64,000 bases of DNA from Manduca sexta. Taxonomy: Eukaryota; Arthropoda; Insecta; Lepidoptera; Sphingidae. The notes below the pieces were generated by a model. That model was given only the letters and a program-made list of their open reading frames with translations, did not search any database and was not told the origin of the DNA. Below are positions 49,901-61,789 of the stretch, in pieces. Position 1 is the stretch's first letter; every line of letters begins with the position of its first letter. A program made the position numbers and the translations under genes. Location: positions 372,001 through 436,000 of the forward strand of contig NC_051132.1 in the NCBI RefSeq assembly GCF_014839805.1, written 5' to 3'.

Positions 49901-50267
49901 GCGATGCTAACGTCGCAATAGTGTTTCTGTGTTTAATCAAGGATATTGACATAGTTCTTTGAAGATTGACTATTTATCAGTAAAACTATAGTACTACCTT
50001 CATAGTATGTATTTTACAAATATTTACTAAAATGTACATAAAAAGTGGACAGACGTCAATAAATCCTCAACAAAGAGTTGCCTAACTGAATGTACACGCA
50101 GTGCCATGAATAGAGAGAGATGGAGAAGTCTCGCAAAAGTCGCAACAAATTTTTCAGACAATTCATAACCACGACCACTCCGCCAGGATTGTACGACTGA
50201 GAAAAAAAAGAATGTAAAGTGTTTACATGGACATAAAAACTGATTATTTCAAAAACATTTTAAAATA

Positions 50268-51036
50268 TATATTGTAAATAAATGGATTCCGAAGTACAAA
50301 CTCAGAATATTATTTCCATGTTTTCTGGAATTCTACAGTGGCTACCTACCATTTTATACTCTATGTACATATCTGTGCTAGCCGCCAACAAATTGTTACA
50401 AAGTTATTAAAATGTAATTGATTGATTTTTATTGTACCCAAAACTCATTAAATCATTTAATTATTGAGCGAAAAGAACACGAGTTTTAATATACCTATTA
50501 ACAACTTATTGTAATGATAACTGTTATGTGTTGTGGTAAAAATCATCAATGGAATTGTTACTGTATTTATGTTACTGTGATAGATATTAATAACCTGATG
50601 TATGCGTTATTCAATTAATGATTATTACGTGTCATTAGTTCTACTAGCATAAAATAATACGTTTTAAATTGAACTTTCCTACTGTAACAAAAGTATTTTT
50701 TTGTAAGTATTAAGTACTTAATTAAGAATGCGTTAATACTATCTTATCAAACTAACTTGCCTGTTATGCCTTAATGCCAAGTTATTACTAAAACATTTTT
50801 TTTTAATTATCTTACGAGTTACGAGTGGTTCTACATATTATAATAAAATATAAGGCTACTGTTAATCCTATGCTATATGTAGATAGGTTTCCGTTACCGA
50901 GAATTGATGACTAATTGGTGCGCCTAGGCGGGGCTAAATATTTTTCTAAGATAGATTTATCCCAGGCCTATAACCAGATAGAGTTAGATGAAACAAAACA
51001 TTATATTAAGAAAAACGTACCAGCCAGTACACTACA
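50268..51036 (+). mobile_element. Right-arm-only insertion with Gypsy remnant
   Basis: The left arm joins the flanks directly (near 29330), so about 769 bp are extra here. ATATA occurs at both edges and may be a short target duplication. The last 170 bp encode a Ty3/Gypsy reverse transcriptase piece; the first 570 bp are AT-rich and unrecognised. There are no long terminal repeats, so this is a fragment or part of a composite insertion. Confidence 0.65.
50852..51020 (+). pseudogene. Ty3/Gypsy reverse transcriptase fragment
   Basis: The frame from 50852 reads KATVNPMLYVDRFPLPRIDD, a stop codon, then LVRLGGAKYFSKIDLSQAY and NQIELDETK. The PLPxxxD, LGGAKYFSKIDL and AYNQIELD motifs are the finger and first catalytic-aspartate region (motif A) of Gypsy-type reverse transcriptases. 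The TAA stop sits where leucine is usual. The YxDD motif, RNase H and integrase are absent. It is an inactive remnant. Confidence 0.85.
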
Positions 51037-52089
51037 TATATGTTGATAAATTCTTTGTAATACCAAAATGCAGGTAAGTGATCCCTTCAATCGAATTAAA
51101 GTCTGTTATCTTCGTCTCAGGTATTATAAGTATTGATTCTTGGACATCTATAACACCAGTCCAGTTTGCTAATAATGTTATAAACAAGGAGGTGCTATAG
51201 TGCACTTTTATTTTCTTACTAGTTATCATGAGAAGATTTTTGTTGCTATTAGTACATCGGTTTGCTAACAATGTCAGAACCGAAATCGCTCGTTTATGCC
51301 ACTACAGCGCTTCTACATTAGATGCTTCGAACTCAAGCAAATAATTTGTTGTAAGCCAATCTTTCGAAATTAAAGCTGGTACCTACCATTGCAAAATATT
51401 TGTTGAAATTCTCCAAATAAAAAGCCAATAAATTAGAAAATCAAATTTCCCCTAACTCCCCTAAAGACATGAGTCAATAAAACAAAGTCTTTAAATACAT
51501 TGCTTGGTTTCTTAAAAGTCATTAATCGTATTATTTTTACTTCAATGCTTTTAAGTACTTCATTCTCTAATCTTGGACCAAGAAAGTTAGATTTGGTAAT
51601 TCCAAACGTTTACTATAATAATATTCAGCTAAAAGTTGCCAATGTAAATGTTATGCTTTTTGTCAAATACACAAGAGCTGTTGGATTAAATGGAAAGCCA
51701 AAATAAACAACCAACTTGATGGATCTAGGTTTAGCCACCTTTTTAGTGGCATTGCGCCCTAATAAATGTAATGTATTATTTAGTACGTGTATTTGTAACA
51801 GGGTCATTATGTCTACGTTGTAATTTGATGAATTGTTCAGAAACTGACTAAAGAATTCGATATAGACGACCACAAACCTTAGAAATATTAAAATGTAATT
51901 TCATATATTTTGTATTAGTCCTGATTATCACAAATAAAGCCTTGAATGGGTATTAGTTTGTTTACATGCCATCGATGGTCGAACGTAGTTTGTGAAAAAG
52001 TATATAAAGTGTGAAAAGTTGTTTGGATTATTTCAATTGAGTTTAACGAATACAATAACGTCATCTAAAAAATCATCTTCCCTGGAATA

Positions 52090-52220
52090 TGGTATAACCC
52101 GACGTACTTCTGTGTCGTTTAATTGCGATGATTGTGATTAAGAGACAACGCGTGAGTCACATGCATGTCGAATAATCACAATGAAACGACACGGGCTTTC
52201 GTGTCGTATTTTTTACCACA
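52090..52220. mobile_element. Snap-back inverted-repeat element, right arm
   Basis: Mirror of 26384-26513 with a few substitutions; it keeps TGTGTCGTTTAATTGCGATG and AATCACAATGAAACGACACG as inverted inner repeats. It lies about 50 bp from the empty site of the 1764-bp transposon. Confidence 0.55.
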
Positions 52221-53854
52221 TGCTAAGGGTCTGATCATATTAGGTATCATTAGGCTTGTGGAAGGTTCACCAATTGTTTGTTCTAGCTGCTTTTAGTTCC
52301 TGCCAATTTGAGTACGGATGGAACTGGTTACGTATGCAGAGCTTACTTTACTTCAGACTGGCCTGCGGTTGTCCATTTTACTTAACTGTAAGAGGATTGC
52401 GGATCGGCCACATGTGAAACATCCCTGTAAAATAGAACGTAATCTTGAATAACTAAATATTTGTAAACTAGGTGTTGTTTGCGACTCGGCCGATGTTTAG
52501 CACTGAGTGTTCAGGTAAAAATCTCATTTTGTACTTTTCCGGGGTAAAAGTAGCACATATTCAAGACACGGTCTATCTGTGAACTAAATCACTGTCAAAT
52601 CCATTAAGAAATTTCTATGTTTATTATGCAAATATCCTCAAAAACCATTATCATACATTTATAATATTAGTAAGATTACAAAAATAGACGAAAGTTGAAC
52701 CAATAATAAATTCTTAGAAATTACTATCTAACTCATAATTAATCCGTTAATTGGATGTCAATCGGCTAGGTATAATCTTCACTTCTCTTTACTATAGAGC
52801 TAGCCTGAGAGATCAACTTAAAATGGTCATGAACAATTCGCACAGCCCCTGGATATACGAAACTATCATGCTTTTGTATTTTAGATATTTATATGTCTAT
52901 GGGATTAAGTATGTATCTAGCACATTATATAATTATACTATTATATGTAAATTATTAAGTATTATTTACCAATTCGAGAAATCGAATTGATATTAAAATC
53001 TTCCTTATTCTGTCTTTATTTACTAATATAACCAACTCCTATAATAATGCACATTATAATTTTATCTTGCATCAGAAAATAAGAATGCAGATTAGAAGAA
53101 ATTTTAAAAATTCCACATTTATGTTAAATCATCAGCGCAGGTATCATGCAAGTAATTGGTTCTGGATTAATAGCGCAGGTGGGACTGGTGCGAGCGATAA
53201 ACTACTATCCAGGCTAATGGACGCCCGGTTAGTATTAGTGATCATGTCTGAGATAACGACTGCGCGTGTTGCCAGTGTTGAGTGTTTATAATGCTTGAAA
53301 ATCGTCAGTTTTTGTATTAAAAACAGGATAAATGCGAGTTGGACTCGTCACTGAGAGTTTCGTACAAACTAGGGAAGGTATGAAAGTTCAAACTTGGCTA
53401 ACTTAACTTTGCCGTTCAATCCCTAGACACGATTAATGTATCAACCCCAAATAATAAGTTTGTAATAGTGAAGTACATTTTTACGGTTTTCAGATAATTT
53501 CTTTTACATATGTTGTGAGACATTGATTCTTGCAAAATTTCATGATTCTAGATCAACCCTATAAGTTTTGATCCCCTTGTAAAATCGCAAAATAAGCGAC
53601 ATTAATGGGCACATCTCTTGATCACGTTGTCTTACAAGTTCGGATTTTCCGAAAGAGACCGTAACCCTTAATTAGTTAAATAAATTTCAAATCGATACCT
53701 CTATACGTTCCTGAGAAAAAGTATCTTGATATACAGATGAACCGACGGACGGACAATGAAGTGATCCTATAAGGGTTTTTTAAGGTATAGTACCCAAAGA
53801 ACGTACTTAATATAAAATAAGAAGGAACCGATTATTGACTATGTAAGCCATAAG

Positions 53855-54018
53855 TATAAAGCCCAAGATAGTCATCATGGTCGTCATCAGCCACACGAAG
53901 TCCACTGCTAAAAATAGTCCTCCCCTAAAGACTTCCAGACGGACCTGTCGAAAGCGGCATGCTTCCAGTGAGTTCCTGTACCCTTTATCAAGTCTTCTAG
54001 CTAACTTACCAAGATAGT
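53855..54018 (-). mobile_element. RTE-clade LINE 3' end, right arm
   Basis: Mirror of 24540-24696 with several substitutions, including a CTGCTAAAAATAG change in the normally conserved block. The flank CCAAGATAGT near 54010 preserves the target duplication. Confidence 0.65.
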
Positions 54019-55897
54019 TAAGTATCGCATTTTAATTTTGAATGTGGTAACGGAATCTATATGTCAAAATGCGAGTTTTATTTAGTTCAGTTTGATTTTT
54101 ATAATACTCACAACGTATATCCTCAACTGTAAACTAATTTCATCTTTAATCAATAAACAATAACATTGGTTATTACTTGTAGCGTCTAAATTAAATTTAC
54201 GCTGTGGAAAGTCAAACAAAACAAACTATTTCAGAGTTATGGCACGTCTTTCAAAGTGTGGATTGCTTCTGGCGGTGTTAATACATTAAGCGTGTATAGT
54301 GCTTGCATTAATTCGTTATAAGCCATGTTCCCGTGCAGCTCCCGTCGCCTTCAACCTCCCCAATTAAGGGTGCCAGGGAATCCATTATTGCTAGTCTCCG
54401 TTCCAATCAACACGGCGAACACGCTCGTAGAACTAAATATTATGTTCATGGAAGTGACTTCTAAAATCCCTTTAATATTTGTGAAGATGTTCCAATGTAT
54501 AATGTTGAGTGAAAGTGTATGTTACCAAAACACGTATGAATACTCAAATGGATTTAGAAAAATCTTGTATTAAGATAGCCCGTATCGTCTTAATATAGGT
54601 AAATAATAATGAGGAGAAACAAGGATGTAGAAATATCATTATTCACCGTTGTTTACCCTTAAAAGTATTTACCACATTATTTCAAATTTTTGCAGGGGAG
54701 TTCACCATTGAGCATTGAACCAGTTCATCTATAATGGTACGAGTAAATATTATCATTAAATGCTTCACACGTTGCATTTTTCCCACATAACCATGGTATG
54801 CTCGTAACCGTTTCCATGGCTTTATATTTGTGTAGTCGTCATTTGTTATTGCGTCGGTCTGAGACGTCGGAGCTGTTATTCTATCATTATGTCCTAATTA
54901 TACCGCCATTTGCCAATTCAAACGCCTATAAATGCGAAGTAAAAATTTTGTAACTTATTTTTTCTGTGTGGGATTTAATTAACATAGATCTTGTTGATGG
55001 AAGATAAATTAATAACAGAGGTGTAGAAGAAAGTTTTTATAAGAAAATTTTATGATAACATGTTCTAGAAGAAAGAATGTTAATCATTTTCAATATAGCT
55101 ATAATTGCAAAATTCGGGTGATGATGTCTTCATAGCCGATTTTGGCTACGGCACCTGTAGGAACTGGAGAGGAATATTTTACTAGAACTAAGACTGGATA
55201 CCTTCTAGTCGTGCTTTTTCCCTTTGATGCGTTCTTACGTGACTTATGTAGCCAATTTTGTTATGGAAGTACGAGCGTATTTTGGGCACTATAATATCGT
55301 GCAGTATCTATAATTAATAGCCAAAAATGGACGAATAACAAACTCGGGTAAGTAAAATATAAAAAAACAAATATTGAACGAAGTACCAGGGACATGTATT
55401 CATATAGTTTCAACATCGTATTAAAACATCGATCATAAGTATTGAAACGTTGGAATCGAAACAATCCATATTGTTGTTTGAAGATTAAAAAACATTCAAT
55501 TGAATCCGAGTTTCTATTAAAAGGGGATTCGAACATTGTCCGATGTCTTCCATTATAGTTGTACTATTTTTATCTAAAATTGAAATCCTAACAGGTTGCC
55601 TCTGCGGGCCTGCTCTTGTGTACATTTTAATTCAAGTCTATGGAAATATTTGAACAAGAATACGAGTTTCTGTTTTCGTTTTTGACGCAGTTGACTACTA
55701 AAACCTTGTTATTGCAACTATAAAATATTTTTTTTATAGTTTTATACGAAAAGTAATGAAAAGAACGAAATACAAATATTTTGATTTTTATTAATCTTTA
55801 CAATGGTCACACAAAAATATCTAAAAAAGAAAACAGATAAAATTTTAAAAACCATAGTTATTCTCTACAACTAAGTGGAGGCCACGGATAAAGCTAG

Positions 55898-56232
55898 CTG
55901 TGAATAACATCATCATCATCATCGTCATCAGCCTACAGCTGTCCACTGCTGAACATAGGCCTCCCTTAAAGCGCGCCACGCTGTTCGGTCTTCCGCTCTC
56001 CTCATCCAGCGTCCACCGGCGATCCTACGAATATCGTCGGACCAGCGCGGCGGGTCGGAGGTCGTCCTACGCTACGCTTACCGAGACGCGGTCTCCACTC
56101 TAGGACTCATCTACTCCAGTGGCCATCGGTCCTACGACAGATATGGCCAGCCCACTGCCACTTCAGCTTGCTTTTTTTCCGAGCTATGTCCGTTACTTTG
56201 GTTCTCTTAATAACATTGACTGTGAATAACAT
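55898..56232 (-). mobile_element. 5'-truncated RTE-clade LINE, right arm
   Basis: Mirror of 22340-22669. The duplication CTGTGAATAACAT is kept at 55898-55910 and 56220-56232. Relative to the left copy, the C-terminal ORF2 frame is broken by an extra few bases in the GACCCGCCGCGCTGG region. It shares the insertion with the left arm, so the insertion predates their divergence. Confidence 0.82.
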
Positions 56233-57992
56233 TGATTGTAAATTAAATTAAATCTATACAAGCCTATTTCTTTTTCACTTATGAAAATATAACGTTACCA
56301 AAAGGAATTCCTATAATTAACGAATGCCAATAGCAGCTGTGTTAGAGGAAAATATTTAAGATCAAAGATTCAGGGACGGATAAGTACCGGAGATGACGTG
56401 CTCGGTAATATTGACTGTCTTATTATAAACTAGGTGTTACTTGCGGGTTCGTTCGCTTGGAAAGCTTTTCCCGCTACAAAAGTTGCTTGTTGAGCTATAT
56501 AGGGAAGTGGACAATTAATATTATCAACTGCTCCCTATTTTTGTATTTGATGAATTTCGTTGCTAGATAAAGAATAATTAATGTTCCCTGAGACTCGCTG
56601 CGCTTCACCGCTCGGTGTCATAAGATGCGTACAACTGCTGATCCTGGCTTACAGGAGTTGTAGTGGTGGGTGTGAGAGCCGGGAAGTCTCTAAATGTATC
56701 TTGTGTTTCTCTTGTGTGTTTCTCATGTATTTCTTTCTTTTATATCAAAATAGGTAGTAGATAATTAAACAGCATCTATAAAATAGCCTCACATGTAATT
56801 AAAATAACTGCATAGTTTCACCTCAAGCTTTCGCCTGAGTAAAATTTGTTTGCGGCATAAATGTAGACGACTCAAGGATAGTGCAACCATAAATTAGTGA
56901 AAAAACAAAGTTGCAGTAGTAGAGAATAGTGAGAAAACAGATACTGACATCTGATTCATGTTATATAAAAATTTTAATAATATAGATGTCGATAAGTACT
57001 TACCTATATATAAGCTAGCATTGGCAATTTTTTATCTCTATTATGGCTAACAATTTCTGCTTTTACACTCAAAAGCCGATTGAGTATTGTTCCTATCACA
57101 ATATAGTTGCAAAATGCGAATTACACATTCGCGTATTGGACTTGCAGTTCTGAAATTACAGAGCTTGTAACTAGAGTTTAGCAAGTTAAATAGAACGCGT
57201 TATTGTTTGACTTGCACGACTGGTCGAATAATTCTACATACAAGGTGACCAGTTTACCAAGACCTCTGAGGTAGTGTTAGTCTTTTCGTTTAATGTTTGT
57301 ATACGTAGAGATCTTGTTTAGGTGGTTAGTTAATTTATTTAATGCTTGACAATAGGATACGGAATTATTTTGGTTGTTATTTAAATTACCTGACATGTAA
57401 ACCTAAAAAAATATCTAAGGATTTTAAAATAAATGTTAATGTTCATGTTTGGTGTCAGTTTTGCCTGACAACAACAACGCGGTGTGACGCTCCTTGGGAA
57501 TACAGTCCGCGATTTTCCAGTTGCGTCGCACTGGTTTTTAAAAAATATGTTTTTAAGTTGGGTAATATTTCTGATATTCATTAAAATAAAGCATCAGCTA
57601 CTTTTACTGAGTGTATAATGAGGTTGGTTAAGTAATAATTAGTTTACTATTGTTAACGGTCAAAGTCTTATTACATAATTGTTGGTTATACCAAAAAAAA
57701 AAAAAAAGAAACACTAAAATTGCCAGTAACAGGTCAATATGAGAACCTGATAAGTTGCAAGCGACACGTCCCACGCAAAATTTAACACTAAAGAATTTGC
57801 ACACATATATCTAATAAAATATATGTCATAGAAATAAAATATTGAATGAAGTGAACTTATTAATATCAGAATGTGTAATTTTTCTTCAAGATCCAGTAAA
57901 GGTGTAATTTTTAAACCGCCAGGTGGCTCAACTTTCAGGCATGAATTATTTGTAATATCGGCTGTCAAATGGAAACTGATATACTTTAATTT

Positions 57993-60192
57993 TTTTTTTT
58001 TTTTTTAACATTTTCCGGTCCCCCTATCCAGGACAAGGGATTTTCTGCATCTTTTGTTTTATTTTATTTCTATTTCTTTTTCTTTTCTCTTACATTTATT
58101 CCTTATTTCTATCTGTATCTTATGTTGATTATCTTATTTATCTATGTTATATTTATCTGTACTTAATTCTATTTATCTCAATTATACATATATCTATATT
58201 TATTTACTTCTACTTTATAGCTAATGTTATATAATATCATATTATATGCTTAGCCATACTTATCTCTATTCCTCTTTACTACCTTAATTGCTATTTTTTT
58301 ACAATAATTTATAAATATATATGTATCTGCCTTATTTTTAAATATCTTGTGTAAATTACTATGTGTTATCTTTATATCTATCCTATTTTCTAAATTATGT
58401 CTATCCACTGCGTGGATGGGACATTCGAGCAGGAGGTGTGGGACCGTCTCCTGAACGTCAGGGTCACATTGGCACGCCGGGCTCTCTTTGCACTTGAACC
58501 GATGCAGGTACTCGGAGAACCCGCCGTGCCCCGTGAACACCTGTGTCAGTGTGGCGTCCAGGACGATCCGCCTTACGACCCTGTGCGCCTCGACCGCGTC
58601 CGGAAAGAACAGCTTCGTCACCGAAGCCGTCTCTCCGTCCGCGTATCTCCGGCTCCATTCGTCAATCGAGTCCTTTCGGATCTGTCGTTTGACGAACGAA
58701 ACCGGACACTTGTCGTAGTGCGCACGGGTCTTGAGGTGTTGTGCGGCCTCCTTGGCGAGCAGGTCCGCCCTCTCGTTTCCCTCCAGCCCCACATGTACCT
58801 TCACCCAGAAAAGTTCAATTTTCTGGGTGCGTTTTTCGGCTTCTTTTAACAATTTTTTAATTTTAAACGCTATGGGGTGGAGGGAATCACCTCTGGTGAC
58901 GACGTCGAGAGCGGACCTTGCGTCGCTGAAGATGCCGCACACAGGAAGCCTGCTACGGAGCGCCTCCTCCACAGCTTTGTGGAGGGCGAGAAGTTCCGCC
59001 TGGTAGACAGAGCAGTATGGCTCGAGCCGCAACTTTCTGGTACTCGTCTCGGCGGCACCGTTCCATATGGACAGCGCCGCTCCGACTTTCCCTTCAATCT
59101 TGCTTCCGTCGGTGAAGATGCTAAGACCCTCACCGACGTGTCGAGCCAATTCCGCCCCGTCCGCCAGGCATTGGAAGCTCCCGCCCATCCGCTCCGCCGG
59201 GTGGTCTAAGTTGACGAAGGCCACAGGAACTTCCACTTCTCGGTCTCCCACCACCGCTCGAGAGTGCCCTTCCTGACTTCGTAAAGGAGTGCGGTTTCCC
59301 GCACCCTTATGTCAAGGGGGAGCACTCCCGCCAGTAGCAGGGCCGAGTTGAGCGAGACAGTCCTGTAGGCCTTCGTCATCTTCTGCGCGAAGCTGCGCTG
59401 GATCGCTCCGAGCTGCTTCCTTACACCAAGCTTACGACTCGCCGGAGCCCATGCGCTTGCAGCATACAAGATCACGGGCTCCACCGCAGCCGTGTAGATC
59501 GTCCTGATCACCTCAGGTCCCAGTCCCCACTGGACCTTGGCTGACCTCGCGAGCACTTTGTATAGGCCTATGGCCTTTGCGCACGCCTGCTTCACGTGGC
59601 CGTTAAAGGTCAGTTTTCGGTCTATTAGGAGGCCGAGCAGCTTGATCTCATTTGACAGGCCAATGTCGACTCCGCCCATGCGCAGGATCGGGGTGTCATA
59701 CTTGAGCTTGTTGGTGATTATCATCGCCTGGGTCTTGTGCGGCGCGAATTTTAGCTTATTTCTGACACCCCAATCCCGCACATAGGCCAGAGCCGCATTG
59801 GCCTGCCTTTGGGCTTCTCCTGTGGAGTTCCCATCGAACACCAGGACGACATCGTCAGCAAAAGCTTGGCAATAGTCGCCCCGGCGCTCGAGACCCTGTA
59901 AAGGGGTCGAGGAGGAGGTTCCACAGGATCGGCCCCCCAATAGAGCCTTGAACACAACCTTTAACGGTCCTGCGTGCAGACTCAGCACCCGCATACCGAA
60001 CCCTGACCATCCGATCATCCAGGTAGCTGGCGACCAGCCGTCTGATGTTTGGTGGGCAGCGTTCTTCCGCCAATCGGACCTTGATGGCCGGCCACCAGGC
60101 GCTATCGAAGGCTCCCTCTATGTCCAACGATATCATGATCAGGACCTTCTTCTCTCGAAGTTTGGCCCTGACATGACTCATCAGGTCATAGA
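57993..60192 (-). mobile_element. R1-clade non-LTR retrotransposon, 3' part
   Basis: Minus-strand LINE. The poly-A tail appears as a T run at 57990-58006; a 3' untranslated region rich in TATTTATCT follows to 58249; then comes the C-terminal half of ORF2 up to the gap. The left arm has no LINE at the matching point (20236), so this is an insertion in the right-arm version. The 5' end and the far target duplication lie in or beyond the gap. A combination of reverse transcriptase, RNase H and a CCHC end points to the R1 clade. Confidence 0.85.
58250..60192 (-). pseudogene. R1-clade ORF2 fragment (reverse transcriptase, RNase H, zinc knuckle)
   Basis: Reading inward from the gap, SLDIEGAFDSAWW is the first catalytic aspartate motif, CVQGSIGGPILWNLLLD is motif B, and FADDVVLVFDG is the catalytic FADD. 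RNase H follows: FTDGSK (Asp), YQAELLALHKAVEEA (Glu), FSDARSALD (Asp) and VHVGLEGNERAD (His/Asp). A CCHC-type CQCDPDVQETVPHLLLEC stands near the C end, and the stop is at 58250. Two frame breaks interrupt it: one near 59890-59915, between motif B and FADD, and one near 59245-59265, before RNase H. The copy could not make ORF2 protein, although most motifs are intact, which suggests recent loss or assembly indels. Plus-strand frames here are shadows. Confidence 0.88.
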
Positions 60193-60692
60193 NNNNNNNN
60201 NNNNNNNNNNNNNNNNNNNNNNNNNNNNNNNNNNNNNNNNNNNNNNNNNNNNNNNNNNNNNNNNNNNNNNNNNNNNNNNNNNNNNNNNNNNNNNNNNNNN
60301 NNNNNNNNNNNNNNNNNNNNNNNNNNNNNNNNNNNNNNNNNNNNNNNNNNNNNNNNNNNNNNNNNNNNNNNNNNNNNNNNNNNNNNNNNNNNNNNNNNNN
60401 NNNNNNNNNNNNNNNNNNNNNNNNNNNNNNNNNNNNNNNNNNNNNNNNNNNNNNNNNNNNNNNNNNNNNNNNNNNNNNNNNNNNNNNNNNNNNNNNNNNN
60501 NNNNNNNNNNNNNNNNNNNNNNNNNNNNNNNNNNNNNNNNNNNNNNNNNNNNNNNNNNNNNNNNNNNNNNNNNNNNNNNNNNNNNNNNNNNNNNNNNNNN
60601 NNNNNNNNNNNNNNNNNNNNNNNNNNNNNNNNNNNNNNNNNNNNNNNNNNNNNNNNNNNNNNNNNNNNNNNNNNNNNNNNNNNNNNNNNNNN
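60193..60692. other. Assembly gap (N run, 500)
   Basis: Exactly 500 N between the LINE-ended contig and the Copia contig. The sequence on its two sides is unrelated, so the join is not supported from within the window. Confidence 0.97.
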
Positions 60693-60829
60693 CTTTACAT
60701 TCTCATTTATATTACAGTTTTTCTAGTTTAAGATTTACTTCCATTGGTGTAGTATATAACTTTTGTATTTATTATATTATAACGCTTAGCTAATGATTCT
60801 ATATATGATTCTGACTCAGTGTCATGGTC

Positions 60830-61785
60830 TTATTCTTTTTATAATCATAATCAATATGTATTCCAATGTATTCTTTAACTTTACCCATATCCTTCATAGT
60901 AAATTTACTTAACAGTTTGTTTTAATACTCATTACCTTTTCATCTTTACAACATATTAACAAATCATCAACATATAACAAAATGTATACACTCACATTAG
61001 TATCAATTTAAAATATAAACAAAAGTCATATTTACTTCTCTGAAATCCAAGACTAGTTAAAAACTTATTGACACATTCATACCAAGCCCGAGGGCTTTCT
61101 TTTAAAACCATATAATGTTTTATTTAATTTATAAAACTCTATCAGTGCCATCATCATAACCAATTGGCTGGTTTACATAAACTTCAGATAAAATTTTACC
61201 ATTTAAAAAAGCAGTTTCAACATCCATCTGATGTATATTAAGATTATTTTGACAACAATAAGACAATAACAATTTTAAAGTTTGCATTTTAGCAACGGGT
61301 GAATATATATCATCAATAAAATCTTTTTGTTGAAAACCTCTTACTACTAACCTAGCTTTAAATTTATTTTCGGCTTTCTTTCTGTATATCCATTTCACAT
61401 CTAAAGGCTGTTTGTCTGCTGTTTTACTTACAAGTCTCCAGGTCTCATTTTTTGCCAAACTGTTCATCTCACGATTCATAGCCTCAGTCCATTCTTTTGC
61501 TTCATCGCTAGTTATTGCCTCCTGAAAATTATCTGGAATCATAGCATCACAATAGTTAACAGTTATACAATAATAACCAAATTCTTCATCAAACCGAGTT
61601 GGTGGCTTGATTTTACGCCGATTTCTTGTTTCAATTACTTTATTATCATCATAACTTTCATTTGTTTCAGCATTCAAATCTTCATTAATTTTCTCATTAT
61701 TTTCTTCTGCATTAGTCTCTTTCTTCTCTTCTATAATTTTCTCTTCCAATTTATTCGGCTGGCTATTACTTTTTATCATTTTTTC
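60830..61785 (-). pseudogene. Copia reverse transcriptase, decayed
   Basis: An acidic linker rich in Glu and Asn leads to EWTEAMNREMNSLAKNETW and WIYRKKAENKFKARLVVRGF. Next come YSPVAKMQTLKLLLSY and the motif MDVETAFLNGKILSEVY, with the first catalytic Asp. An open frame ends at 61129. Beyond it, in shifting frames, LYGFK, SPRAWYECVNKFL and the catalytic YVDDLLI (YVDDL at 60960-60974) are readable, with stops between. No RNase H is recognisable before the gap. Confidence 0.85.
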
Positions 61786-61789
61786 TCTT

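Larger units (their letters stand above)
43948..57992 (-). repeat. Right arm of giant inverted duplication
   Basis: Reverse complement of 20236-35744. It begins AATGACTACACCCTG, complementary to the sequence ending at 35744, and ends at TATACTTTAAT before the LINE tail. Relative to the left arm it lacks the 344-bp SINE, the 1764-bp transposon and a 165-bp segment, and it gains about 769 bp at 50268-51036 and about 70 bp near 49985-50050. No host gene is seen in it. Confidence 0.93.

Noticed and set aside
58397..59276. Plus-strand open frames of 69-150 codons
   Set aside because: They are shadows of the minus-strand R1 ORF2, which has clear reverse transcriptase and RNase H motifs. High GC content of the LINE explains the open antisense frames.
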